NCBI RefSeq assembly: GCF_028769735.1
Contig: NW_026992306.1
Coordinates: 62,001-126,000 of the forward strand
Reading direction: 5' to 3'
Origin: Zonotrichia leucophrys gambelii
Taxonomy: Eukaryota > Chordata > Aves > Passeriformes > Passerellidae
DNA length: 64,000 bases
Position numbers and translations under genes: made by a program. Below the pieces are notes generated by a model. The model saw nothing but the letters and a program-made list of their open reading frames with translations. It did no database searches and was not told where the DNA came from. This document shows positions 54,494-64,000 of this stretch, piece by piece (positions within the stretch are counted from its first letter, which is position 1; each line of letters starts with the position of its first letter).

Positions 54494-55775
54494 GGCTCTG
54501 GCCCCACAGCTCTGCTCAGGCCAGGCTGCTCTGGGCACTGCCCACGGCCTCAGCCCCTGGCAAGGGCACAGCAGCAGCTGCAGCTGCCACAGGACTCAGC
54601 CCCAGCATGGGGGAAGGTGCCTGGCCAAGGGAAAGGAGGCTCCCTGGGTGCCCTGTTCTCCTGTGCAGGAGATGCTGAGAGCTCTGCAGCCCCTGCTGCC
54701 ATCCCATCTGCCCAGGGCAGCACAAAGCCCCGGCCTTGGGGCCCTCAAGAGCTGCTCCTGCTCCAGGCCCAGGGCCCATCCCAAAGCTGGGCCAGCCACA
54801 AAGCTGTGCCCATTTCTGTTCATTCCTGCTCTGATCAGGATGGATCCTCAGCACCTTGGAGGTTGGTGATGAATTTTACTTTTCCAGAGGCCTCTTCTTT
54901 CTTGAGCTTCTCATTTGAGAAATGTAGTGACAAAGGTTCATTTACATTTGTTCAAAACACCCAAACAAGACAAGCCCATGGGAATAATTCAAATCTTCAG
55001 TTCTTCTGTGGTTAATTAGACAAATTTCAGAAGTGTATTCAAAGTGAATCTACTACACTGAAAACAAGGAAGAGAAAAATGTTTTTTCCTCTTTAATTTT
55101 CTTTCTGTGTTTATAGATTAGTATCAGCAATCCCCAGTTGATATTGATCCCCAGCCCCTCCTCATGCAGTCTGAACAGATATGAAAATCAAGACCCTTCA
55201 TGGCTGACAATCAGTCACACTTTGTCCCTACCCCCTCCCCATCATTTCCCCTATCCAACCCCTGGCACTCAGAGCAGTTGAGGAATGGAGTCACATCCAG
55301 CGGTGTCCCCAGGGCTCACGATTGTGGCCAGGTTAGTGAAATCTCTTTATTGCGGATCTGGACGAGGCCATCGAGGGCACCCTCAGTCAGTTCCCAGGTG
55401 AGCCCAAGCTGGGTGGCAGTGTGGCTGTGCTGGAGGGCAGGAAGCTCTGCAGAGGGATCTGGCCAGGCTGGAGCCATGGGCGCAGGACAGTGGGATGAGG
55501 TTCACCAAGGCCAAGGGCCACGTCTTGCCCTGGGCTCACAACCACCCCAAATCCCTGGATGTGCCCTGTCCCTGATCCCCACAGCCTGTCCTGTTTCCTT
55601 CATCCCTGCATTGCCAGGGACTCTCTGGGACAAGGGAGCTCTGCTCTGGGGATGGAGGGAGGTGCAGGTGCCACCACTGGAGTGGGAACCAGAACTCACC
55701 AGGTTTGTGTCCTTTGGGGGTCAGGAACTGGTGGGACTGAGAGGCACAGGAAGTTTCTCTTCATGGCCAACCAAC
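54494..55775. other. Unit-2-specific segment
   Basis: Unit 1 joins CAGCCCAGCCGG directly to ACCATGGTTGAA, whereas unit 2 has 1.28 kb between them. The segment is GC-rich, then AT-rich, and contains a CR1 fragment. It looks like a deletion from unit 1, since no target-site duplication flanks it. Confidence 0.55.
55335..55560 (+). repeat. CR1 LINE fragment inside the unit-2-specific segment
   Basis: Phrases typical of the CR1 ORF2 3' region: GACGAGGCCATCGAGGGCACCC, then GGTGGCAGTGTGGCTGTGCTGG and GGCAGGAAGCTCTGCAGAGGG. Truncated at both ends. Confidence 0.7.
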
Positions 55776-56594
55776 CATGGTTGAACAGGACACAATTCAA
55801 TAACAACCACGCTCTTTCCTGAGCCATGTGCCGTGTCCCATCAGTGTCTGACATGTCCACCATCCACAAGTGATTTCCACACTAAAATTATTTTTAAAAA
55901 ATATGATTCTGTGATAGATGTGAACACAGTGACGTTCTTGTATCATGATGCCCATCCTGGAGTGGGGGAAAGCAGCCTGAACAATTCCTGGTTTGCAGAG
56001 CTGTCAGTGGTGGATGGAGAAGTGGGTCAGGCTGCTTTTGGTGTTGAGGAAATGCTGAAACCAGCCTGACTCATTTCAACTCCTCCTGTTCTGGCTGATC
56101 TCCCCTCTTTCCCCTTCCACCCATTGGCTTTTGTCTCTCCCCATGCCCCCTGGTGAAGAGCCTGGCTCTGTGTTCTCCATCCTCTCCTCGCTGGCACTGC
56201 CGGACTGGGATGAGGAGCCCCTCAGCCTTCCCTGCTCTGGGCTGGACAAGCCCAGCTCCCTCAGCCTCTGCTCACAGCCCAAGGGCTCCAGCCCCACCTT
56301 GGAGGCCCTTCTCAGGCCCTGCTCCAGCTGCCAGACATCTTTCGTGTCCTGGGGACCCAAACCAGGCCCCAGTGACCTGGTTAATCCACATCCTTGATGT
56401 CCTGGTCACACAGCCCTGGCCCCTTGTCCCTGTGTCAGGTTATGGGGTTATTCTTGTGGAACATCCTTGGGGGAGGCTGTGGCTCCAGGTGGGCCAGGGG
56501 GATACCAGGGAACAGGGACCCTGCTGGGCGTGAACAGCTTTGGACTGTTGGGGGGAAACTGTGAGGGGGGGCTGAGGCGGAATGACCAACCCAG

Positions 56595-56955
56595 TGACCT
56601 CACACAGCCCTCCTGTGATGTCACAACTCATTATCAATGTCACACAGATGGTTTCTGATGCCACAGCCAACTCTCTGATGTCATACTCTGCTCTGTGATG
56701 TCACACTGCCACCCCCACTGTGATGTCACAGCATGCTCTGTGATGTCACAACACATTTTCAATGTCACACAGATGGTGTCTGATGTCACAGCCAACTCTG
56801 TGTTGTCCTTATCTCCTCTATGATGTCAGACCTCTGCCCTGTGATTTCAGAGCTGGCTCTGTGATGTCACAGAGGCAGTCTATGATGTCCCAGCTGCTTG
56901 ACGACCTCACGTAACCCATTCTGTGATGTCATAGCCCACTCTGTGACCTCATGTT
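56595..56955 (+). repeat. CRE-like minisatellite, unit 2
   Basis: A dozen or so diverged CTCTGTGATGTCACA units. Longer than the unit-1 array. Confidence 0.75.
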
Positions 56956-57410
56956 ACCAGATGATAAATTGTTTCCACCAAGTGAGCACACACAGTGCTG
57001 GTTCCCCAAAACCCCAGGCCTATGGAAACCACACAATGCCCATTGTGTGAGAAGGGGAACTGAAATTCACCAGCCTCAGTGTCCTGCCAGCTCAGCCAGG
57101 CCCACTGGAACATTGGGGTCCATGAGCACCAGGGACCACCAGAGAGACCCCCAGGACAGGAGAATGCATGGGTAAAGGGGAGGGGAAATATATTAATGAT
57201 TTTGGGGAAATGATTATCATATGTATGTTTAGTCCAGGAAAATCAATGAATATGTGTGCAAAATAAAGAATATAAACAGAAACCTTCCAGCACTCAGCAT
57301 GCGCAGCTTTGGGAGGAGCTATCCCCCTGTGCATCTGGCCAAATAAAGAATGCTGCTTCTTAATGCGACATTGGGATTATGGATTTTCTGTTTTACTGAA
57401 TTTTTGGAAA

Positions 57411-59190
57411 AAGTCCCACTCCCAAGGAAAGCTCTGTCTCCTGCTGGTCACAAACAGAGAAGGGCTGGTGGGAGATGTGGCGGTTGGAGGCTGCCTGGGG
57501 CACAGTGGCCATGAAATAATTGAGTTTTCAACATCTTGTGAAAGAAGGAGTGGCATCAACAAAATGTCTACACTGGAATTAGAGAGAGCAGACCTTGGCC
57601 TACTTGAGATGCAGATTTGGAGAGTACTCAGTCAGGTACTGATTTTTAAAGAGAAAACAGCCTTTAAAAACAAAGGTGTCCAGGAAAGGTGGACACACTT
57701 AAAGAAACTAATTATTGGGGGGAAGGAGCAGCCTGTCCCTGCCAAAAGATGAGCAAGCTAGGAAAATTACTATCCTGGCTGGGTATGGAGCTTTTGTGGG
57801 AACTCAGCAGAAAAAAGAGGGTGCATCACCTTTGGAGAGAAGGTCTGGCAACTCAGGGTGTGTTTTAGAATGTCGTTAGGCCAAGCAGAAAGAAAAGCAG
57901 AGATGTGAAACGTCAATTAGAGGTTAACCTGATCACTTTGGTGAAAAATAATAAAAAATATTTGTATAAATAAATTAATAGCAAAAGGAAGTGTAAGGAG
58001 AACCTCTATTCATTGTTGGATGCAGTGGGGAATAGAGTAACTAAAGATAACGGAAAGGCTGTGGTACTTGAACCTCTTCTTAGCCTCACTTTTCAACAAA
58101 AAGTGAAGTTGTCCTCAAGACAAGTGTACCCTGAGCTGCTGGAAGGGCACAGGGAGCTAAACAGCCCCCCTGTAATCCCGGAGGAAGCAGCTGGGGACCT
58201 GCTGAGCCACTCAGACACTCACAGGTGTCTCTGGGAGCAGATGGGATCCATCCCAGGGGGATGAGGGAGCTGTGGATGAGCTCCCCAAGCTGCTCTCCAT
58301 CATTTACCATCAGTGCTGGCTCAGCAGGGAGGTGCCAGAGGACTGGAGGTGCCAATGTGAGCCCATCCCCAAGAAGGGCTGGAAGGAGGAGCTGGGCAAC
58401 TCCAGGCCTGTCAGCCTGACCTGGGTGCCCGGCAAGGTTATGGAACAGATCACCCTGAGTGCCATCCCAGGGCACCCACAGCATGGCCAAGGGATCAGAG
58501 GCAGCCAGGGTGGATTTCAATGTCTGCATTGATGGTCTGCATGAGGGGACTGAGTCCAGCACCAGCAAATTTGCAGATGACACCAAGCTGGGTGTGAGTG
58601 TGGATGTGCTGGAGGGTAGGAGGGCTCTGCAGAGGGCCCTGGACAGGCTGGATCCAGGGCCCAAATCCAACAAGGTGAGGTTGAACAAGACCAAGTGCTG
58701 GGTCCTGCACTTTGGCCACAACAACCCCTGCAGTGCTACAGGCTGGGGACAGAGTGGCTGGACAGCAGCCAGGCAGAAAGGGACCTGGAGGCACTGATGG
58801 ACATCAGGCTGGACATGAGGCAGCGGTGTGCCCAGGTGGGCAAGAAGGCCAATGGCTCCTGGCCTGGATCAGGAATGGTGTGGCCAGCAGGAGCAGGGCA
58901 GTGATTCTTGCCCTGCACTCAGCACTGGTGAGGCCACACCTCGAGTGGTGTGTCCAGTTCTGGGCCCCAATTTAGGAAGGCCATGGAGGGGATGGAGCGT
59001 GTCCAGAGAAGGGCAACAAGGCTGGTGAGGGGTCTGGAACACAAGTCCTGTGAGAAGAGGCTGAGGGAGCTGGGGTTGTTTATCCTGGAGAAGAGGAGGC
59101 TCAGGGAGACAAGGTGGTATCAGGGCACAGGCTGGAATTGATGATCTTCAAGGTCTTTTCCACCCTTGCTGATTCTGTGATTCTCTGGAA
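57411..59190. repeat. Segmental duplication unit 3, partial
   Basis: Repeats the start of units 1 and 2 from CCAAGGAAAGCTCTGTCTCC through the CR1 fragment. The duplication then ends, and no third olfactory receptor follows in this window. Confidence 0.8.
58080..59180 (+). repeat. CR1 LINE fragment, unit 3
   Basis: The best preserved of the three copies. It has the RT phrase [46 protein letters not shown] and the [23 protein letters not shown] region, followed by a CR1 3' end at 59140-59180. Frameshifted and inactive. Confidence 0.85.
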
Positions 59191-59479
59191 CCACCCTTGG
59201 AGCAGTTGCAGGAGGATCCCTGGGCCTCCTCTTCAGCAGCTCCAGCAGCCCAGGTCCCTCAGCTTCTCCTGCCAGCCCCAAAGCCCATCCTGTCAGTCCT
59301 GCAGAGCCTCTGCAGCCCCTCCTCACTGCCCAGAACAGGGAGCCCCAGAGCCAGACACAGCAGCCCAGATGTGCCCCCTGGCCTGGGGTGCCTCTGGCAA
59401 GGGAGCAGCACGAGGCACTGCAGGAGCCTGCAGACAATTCCTGCAGCATTTGTAGGATGATCCTGCTGCCCAAGGTGTA
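59181..59479. other. GC-rich spacer between CR1 and LTR
   Basis: CAG/CTG-rich sequence without a recognised feature. Confidence 0.4.
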
Positions 59480-60156
59480 ATAAACAGGGCCAGGAGACTT
59501 CTTCTCCTTTATAATGCCTTTATTAAAAGTGATCAGCTCAGGATTGGGCGGCTCGGCAGGGCTGCAGTCCCCATCGCGTCTCCCAGGGCAACTCAGAGGA
59601 GGAGGATATGCGCAGCTCCGTCCACTAGGGGCAGAGTCGGGGATCCAGTCCTCGTGGGAGCTTTAGGGCGTGAGGTCACTGTCAGATGTTACTTTGCCTG
59701 GCTCGGTCCTGTCTGGTCCCGGCGTCCGGACGACTCTCTGCTCAGGGCGAGAGGGGCTCTGAAGGTGTTCAGCATCTCTGCAGGCTCAGCACTCGGCTCC
59801 TCACGTCCAGACATCACTTTAATCTCTCAACTCTTAGGTGGCTCGTTGTTTTTGGGGTTTTTTCTGTGCCTCTGGAGTCGGGGTCCCACAAAGCATTCTG
59901 GACTTTGGAGTCACTTTGCATAACCCCCCCCACCCTCTCAGGTGTCTTCCCTATGCTGGAAGGGCGCACTGCCTCGGGGAAGGGCCATTTCCCCACCCAG
60001 CCAGGCTTTTTACTAATACAAAAGAAGGAGATAAGCCTTAACGACCCGGTATTACAATAACAAAGCACTAAGAATCCTGGCAGCGCCTGAGACCTGGCTG
60101 CCCCCCTGCAACTCTTTCTCACAAAAAAAATATTAACTGAATTTTTGTTCATAACA
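59480..60156 (-). mobile_element. 3' LTR of a gammaretrovirus-like element
   Basis: On the minus strand it starts TGTTATGAACAAAAATTCAG. The poly(A) context TTTAATAAAGGCATTATAAAGG lies near 59500-59525. The purine tract at 60157-60178 fixes the 5' edge; the other edge is approximate. Confidence 0.65.
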
Positions 60157-60178
60157 GTCCCCCCTCCTTTTCTTTGAT
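60157..60178 (-). other. Polypurine tract
   Basis: The minus strand reads CAAAGAAAAGGAGGGGGGAC directly before the LTR. Confidence 0.75.
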
Positions 60179-60191
60179 CGAGCTTAAATTC

Positions 60192-61226
60192 TTAAACTCG
60201 CATCAACTCACAATTTTTTGTTTTGAATCTACTATAAATCTCTTGTGCACTTTGGTAATCATGCTTACTTAACCTTGTTACTTTGCTTGGTTTTTCCAGA
60301 TTGGTTTGTACAGCCAATACTGTTTTACTAAAACAGACAAATAAGCATAGTAAAAAGAGCAATCCTCCAAGTACACACACAGCGAGAAAAACCACTTTTT
60401 CCCATACATATTTTCTGAAAATCTCTAAATTCTCCCACCCACTGGGATCAGGTGTAGGAGTTTGATCTTGATTATTTACACATGCCAGTCTTTTTATTTC
60501 GTTTGTAATGTCCCTAATAATTGAATTCTTTATTTTTAATACTGCCTGTAGCCGGATGACTTTGTTCAACACAGATTTTGGGATCCGAACTTGACTTTTA
60601 CAATTTTGGATTTTCCCAATTGCTATTTCACTTTCCCGGTTTTGTTTAATTTCTCCCAAATCATTATATATAGGAACTCCCAAACTTGATCCAGTTTCTT
60701 TGGGTAATAAGAAAATTGGTTTTATCACTCTAGCAATGCAGTTGCCAGATGAGATCAAACTTAGGGATTTAGAGTTCCCCTGAAATGTGTTCCAAAAGGG
60801 GTTTATCTCTTTTCCAGTACACTCATCTAAATACTTGTAACAAACAACTTTTCTTACTATTTTCACCATTTCTTTGCTTTTTGCTAGATCTGCTGAGCTT
60901 GTTTCAGCAGCATCACATTCAAAGCAAAACCAGGCTTCCTCTATAGGGCACTCTCCTAGGAGTGGCTGCCTAAAAGTGGCAGTATTCTGGACTATCCAAT
61001 ACACTCTCTTATTTTTCTGATAAAGGACCAAGTGGGAGAGGTTAACACAATCAGGGTTAGAACTGATGTGGACTCTCGACAAGGAGCTCACTTCTTTTTC
61101 ATAGCGGGGTTGGTAGCACTCACTGCACGGCTCAGCTGGGCTCCCCTGAGCACCACCAGCAATTAGAGCCATCAGTACCACCCTTCCCAAGAGTCCGGTA
61201 TGGGTCATCTTGCACAGCCTGCCCAC
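60192..61226 (-). CDS. env: Env-like type I membrane protein, intact frame
   Basis: An uninterrupted 344-codon frame just before the polypurine tract, in the position of env. The N-terminus holds a hydrophobic signal-like segment (residues 11-28, LGRVVLMALIAGGAQGSP). The ectodomain of about 240 residues has around a dozen cysteines (CSEC, CFEC, CYKYLDEC). A predicted helical stretch (about 215-245) precedes one strong membrane span (about 277-300, VFLAVCVLGGLLFLLCLFVCF), followed by a tail of about 40 residues. I see no furin site, no CX6CC and no CWLC-like motif, so it is not a standard gamma-type Env. It could be a much shortened env, an env of an unfamiliar subtype or another membrane protein carried by the element. 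It is open while pol of the same element is deleted, which raises the question of recent insertion or selection. Confidence 0.6.
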   Translation of the reverse strand: MGRLCKMTHTGLLGRVVLMALIAGGAQGSPAEPCSECYQPRYEKEVSSLSRVHISSNPDCVNLSHLVLYQKNKRVYWIVQNTATFRQPLLGECPIEEAWFCFECDAAETSSADLAKSKEMVKIVRKVVCYKYLDECTGKEINPFWNTFQGNSKSLSLISSGNCIARVIKPIFLLPKETGSSLGVPIYNDLGEIKQNRESEIAIGKIQNCKSQVRIPKSVLNKVIRLQAVLKIKNSIIRDITNEIKRLACVNNQDQTPTPDPSGWENLEIFRKYVWEKVVFLAVCVLGGLLFLLCLFVCFSKTVLAVQTNLEKPSKVTRLSKHDYQSAQEIYSRFKTKNCELMRV

Positions 61227-61619
61227 CCGGCCTTGCCTCTTGGGGAATTTTACTGAGAAGAAGCTTCCAAGCTCTTTAGAGTCCCTTCTACCCGCTTCTC
61301 TGGTTAAGCCTCTCTTGGTCTGTTCCCTACAAATTTTAGTTTCCCCCCCCAGGGGAGTGTTCTGTAGAGGATTAACCTGGAGTCTTGAGAAGTATATTGG
61401 GGAACTTAAACTAGAATTACTTATTTACAGCCTTAAACTTTTTACCAACATAATTTACACAAAACAGTTTTGAAACATTTTAAGCAATATTAGAACTCTG
61501 ATACCAATTTTTCCCATACAGTTCAGTCTTTTTGACTCCTCTTCCTGAGAGTCAACTCCAAATCACAGTATACCCAGGTGAATTAACTTGTGATGTGGAT
61601 GAATCCTTATCCAGTGCCC

Positions 61620-61850
61620 GGAGGTGAGTGGTGTGGACTCTGGCCCAATGCCAGAGGGGAAAACTGGGAGTCTGGCCCAATGCCAGAAGGAGAAAGGGGT
61701 GGAGTCCGGTCCAATGCCACAAGGAGAAACTGGAAGTCTGGCCCAATGCCAGGGAGAAAGGGGTGCAGTCCGGTCCAATACCAGAATGCCAGAGGGTAAA
61801 ACTTGGTGTTGAATCCTGGTCCAATACCAGGGGTGAGAGTGATGTGAGTC
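61620..61850 (+). repeat. Minisatellite in the ERV interior
   Basis: Four to five diverged units around TCTGGCCCAATGCCAGAGGG, alternating with GTCCGGTCCAATGCC and spaced about 30-55 bp. Confidence 0.75.
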
Positions 61851-62587
61851 CAACCGTCTTAGTAATGAAGAACACCTGAAACGGGCTTTCAAACACAGGC
61901 ATTAATGGTCTACTGTTAATGATTTTATCAAAACTCAGCCTCTCTGTTTAATGTTATCAGTAATTTCTCTTTTTCCATAGCTTGTATGTTTCTCTCATCA
62001 ACTTCTACATACTCTGTATTTTGCAAGGAGTTGTATTTCTCAGCTAGCTTAACTCTCAAAGTACTTTTATTCTCCTATTTTTTCTGTGTATTTAATTCAC
62101 TGGTTTTCTGTTCTATTTTCAAGATCTTATTTATTTATCTCTTGCTTCTGTTTCTTACTTTTACTTACAGCTTAAATACTTCTTTCAACCCCTTACACTT
62201 TATCTCTTTTTTCCTTTTTTTTTTTTTCTTACACCATTCTTTTACACAATACACTTCCTTCTAAGGAGATGTGGTAAAACTTGTAATGCACAATCTACAT
62301 CACTTCTATTCTAACTCATCTATATTCACTCTCTCATTTCTCATTCACTTTCACACACTCCTCCACACCTTTAAGACACAAACTTATTGCTAGAAAATCA
62401 CAGGTCCCTATAGCCCCCCCTCACCTTGGGGTTGGCCCACAGGTCTCAGTATCTCTGGGCCTCTTGGAAGGGCCCTGACTCTGGTTGCCTCTGGTGCACA
62501 TTCACCTGTGAGGCTGCCTGCGTGTCACTCACGCTCTTACAGCTACGGCTCCCTCACACATCTGGGGAGCACTAGTCTGGTTTGCAG

Positions 62588-62588
62588 G

Positions 62589-62633
<45 letters not shown>

Positions 62634-62706
62634 TTGGTCACAGCCCCCACCCGCCCGGGGCCACAAGCCTGGTTTGCAGGTCACACACACACACACACAC
62701 ACACTC
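62588..62706 (+). repeat. Two (AC)n microsatellites in a short duplication
   Basis: Two (AC)n tracts (about 62589-62631 and 62681-62703) each follow GGTTTGCAGGTCAC, so the tract and its 5' context are duplicated. Confidence 0.85.
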
Positions 62707-62799
62707 CCACTGCCCCCTTCCCACCTGCCCAGGAAGTTGAGGCTGACTTCGCTTGTGACTAACTCTCACACACACAACAAGACAACAATAAGGTACCTT

Positions 62800-63051
62800 T
62801 TACTTTCACACCACTTATTACAAGTGTAGTCTTACTGGCCAGTTTTGGTGCTATTGGATATCCTTTCTGCCTAGCTGTTTTTGCCTAACTTGAGATGTTA
62901 CTTTGTTGAGACAGGACTTATCTGCTCCTGTATCAACTAAAAATTCAAATTCTTCATTTAGGGGTCCCACCTCAAAGTTTACCAAGGGCTCTTCTAGATG
63001 TTGCATTGGGTCCCCTAAAGTATAAAGCCCCTGACCCTCTACTCATCACCT
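62800..63051 (-). pseudogene. pro: Gammaretrovirus-like protease remnant
   Basis: In the same frame as gag and after its UAG stop, the sequence reads GPLNEEFEFLVDTGADKS near 62915-62965, the retropepsin active site. Same-frame placement after a UAG is the gammaretroviral readthrough arrangement. Two further stop codons (TGA TGA) right after the UAG would block readthrough today. The protease is lost beyond about 62830. Confidence 0.65.
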
Positions 63052-64000
63052 CTAAGGATCTTTCCAGACATCATCTTGTTCCCTGGCTATTGCCACATCG
63101 AGACTACAAAACCTCCTGGTGTGTCCTGGCTCTCCACAGTAATAGCAATGTCGTTCTCTCAAAGGGACTTGAGGTGTCTCTATCCCTTTTGCACCTGACA
63201 GTACAAGAGGCCTATCCTTGCCTCCTCCTGGTGGTGGACCCGCCCACCCTGCACTTTCTCTAGCTACAGCAACCATGATCTTAGCCTTGGCCTTTGCTTT
63301 TTCTTCCTCCCTCCTTAAATACACCTTCAGTGCCTCTCTTAATAACTCATTAATGTCCTTCGCTTGCCACTCTTCCATCTTTTCCAGTTTCCTCCTTATA
63401 TCAGGCCAAGATTTGGTAACAAATTGGACTTTTAGTAGCATTTGACCTTCTGGGGTGTCTGGGTCTATTCTAGAGTACAACTGGAAGTTCCGCCTTAGGC
63501 GATTAAGCCAGGCAGCAGGAGCTTCCTCTTTCTCCTGCATGCCCTCAAATGCCAATTGGGTGTTAGTTCCTTTGGGAACTGACTCTTTGATCCCCCGTAT
63601 TATCAAAGACCTATATTCCATCATGGCCTTCCTCCCCTCCTCCTGGTTAGGGTTCCAGCTGGGATCCGTTAGTGGCAATTTCTGTTCACCTGATGGCACC
63701 TGGGGTCCTGGATGGTTATCTTTCTCCCAAATGCTTATGCCAGCCACCCTAATCATCTGGACCTCTTCTGGAGAAAATAATATACTCAGGATGGAATTCA
63801 TCTCCCCCCAAGTGTAGATATTTGGACCTAGAAATTGATCCACTTGGTTGGCTATGCCCACTGGGTCCTCAACTAAATGCCCCAACTCTTTCTTGAATCC
63901 TCTCACCTCAGAAGCAGTTAGGGGAGCATTCACAAAGCCAACACCTCCCACTACTCCTCCCATAGGAACCTCTCTGAGGGGAAAGAGTCTCTCTGCCTTG
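63052..64000 (-). CDS. gag: Gammaretrovirus-like gag, capsid and nucleocapsid (partial)
   Basis: An open frame that runs off the window's right edge. Upstream of the first ATG (63963) it remains open with LFPLREVP, which resembles the p12/capsid boundary of gammaretroviruses, so the true start is outside. Capsid sequence follows (NQVDQFLGPNIYTWGEMNSILSILF...), then a charged helical region (LRREEEKAKAKAK) and a single CCHC knuckle (CYYCGEPGHTRRFC). The one knuckle and the UAG at 63052-63054 fit a gammaretroviral gag. No break is seen in the 316 codons visible. Confidence 0.8.
   Translation of the reverse strand, partial: KAERLFPLREVPMGGVVGGVGFVNAPLTASEVRGFKKELGHLVEDPVGIANQVDQFLGPNIYTWGEMNSILSILFSPEEVQMIRVAGISIWEKDNHPGPQVPSGEQKLPLTDPSWNPNQEEGRKAMMEYRSLIIRGIKESVPKGTNTQLAFEGMQEKEEAPAAWLNRLRRNFQLYSRIDPDTPEGQMLLKVQFVTKSWPDIRRKLEKMEEWQAKDINELLREALKVYLRREEEKAKAKAKIMVAVARESAGWAGPPPGGGKDRPLVLSGAKGIETPQVPLRERHCYYCGEPGHTRRFCSLDVAIAREQDDVWKDP

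Larger units (their letters stand above)
44446..57410. repeat. Segmental duplication unit 2
   Basis: Same order of elements as unit 1, but with a longer CR1 fragment, an extra stretch at 46190-46960, no solo LTRs at the three unit-1 sites, and extra sequence at 54494-55775. Confidence 0.85.
61227..62799. other. Non-coding interior of the element, pol deleted
   Basis: Between env and protease no RT, RNase H or integrase motif can be read on the minus strand. The stretch is T-rich and contains a minisatellite (61620-61850) and CA microsatellites (62580-62710). It may be replacement sequence or strongly decayed. Confidence 0.5.

Overview
The window reads as repeat-rich avian nuclear DNA, most probably from a songbird. 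The support is CR1 LINE 3' ends, two intact olfactory receptor genes of the family-14 type that is expanded in birds, an avian ERVL-type element, several LTR families of passerine style, and no operon or bacterial gene structure. Most open frames are shadows of retroviral genes or of tandem repeats. Only three or four genes look like cellular candidates: two olfactory receptors, a small acidic-repeat gene near the left end, and possibly an intact env-like membrane-protein frame near the right end.

Layout, left to right. 1-10,003: pieces of a plus-strand betaretrovirus-like family (env end, LTR, internal region, LTR, primer-binding site, gag start), in an order that implies tandem proviruses sharing LTRs. 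A small acidic-repeat gene (1,558-about 2,440) with intron, Pumilio-type motifs and poly(A) signal lies between two of the pieces. 10,004-17,115: stacked LTRs and a minus-strand ERVL-like element (gag, protease, RT, RNase H, integrase; no env) with a second LTR lodged near its 3' end. 17,116-26,143: a nearly complete minus-strand provirus with two 381-bp LTRs. Its gag, dUTPase-protease and pol are betaretrovirus-like, its env carries a CX6CC transmembrane subunit, and between pol and env it has two extra frames that are homologous to each other (cysteine-cluster proteins with basic tails). 26,144-28,720: an inverted copy of part of the olfactory-receptor repeat unit. 28,800-31,400: unassigned DNA, an ACTGGGA minisatellite, a CpG-rich block with repeated ZNF143/THAP11-like motifs, and an LTR.

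32,690-59,190: a tandem segmental duplication, about 2.15 copies with a period near 12-13 kb. Each full unit holds a CR1 fragment, a one-exon olfactory receptor on the minus strand (35,136-36,068 and 47,287-48,219), a GC-rich block, a minisatellite of about 37 bp and a CRE-like minisatellite. Unit 1 has gained three solo LTRs since it separated from unit 2. 59,480-64,000: a minus-strand gammaretrovirus-like element that runs off the right end (LTR, intact 344-codon env-like frame, deleted pol, protease remnant, gag).

The best candidate for something undescribed is the paired accessory frames at 18,786-19,508 and 19,538-20,253. They share a seven-cysteine cluster, flanking motifs and a lysine-rich tail. 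The second ends in an ATGA overlap with env. All coordinates and comparisons were made by eye from the sequence; no database was searched.
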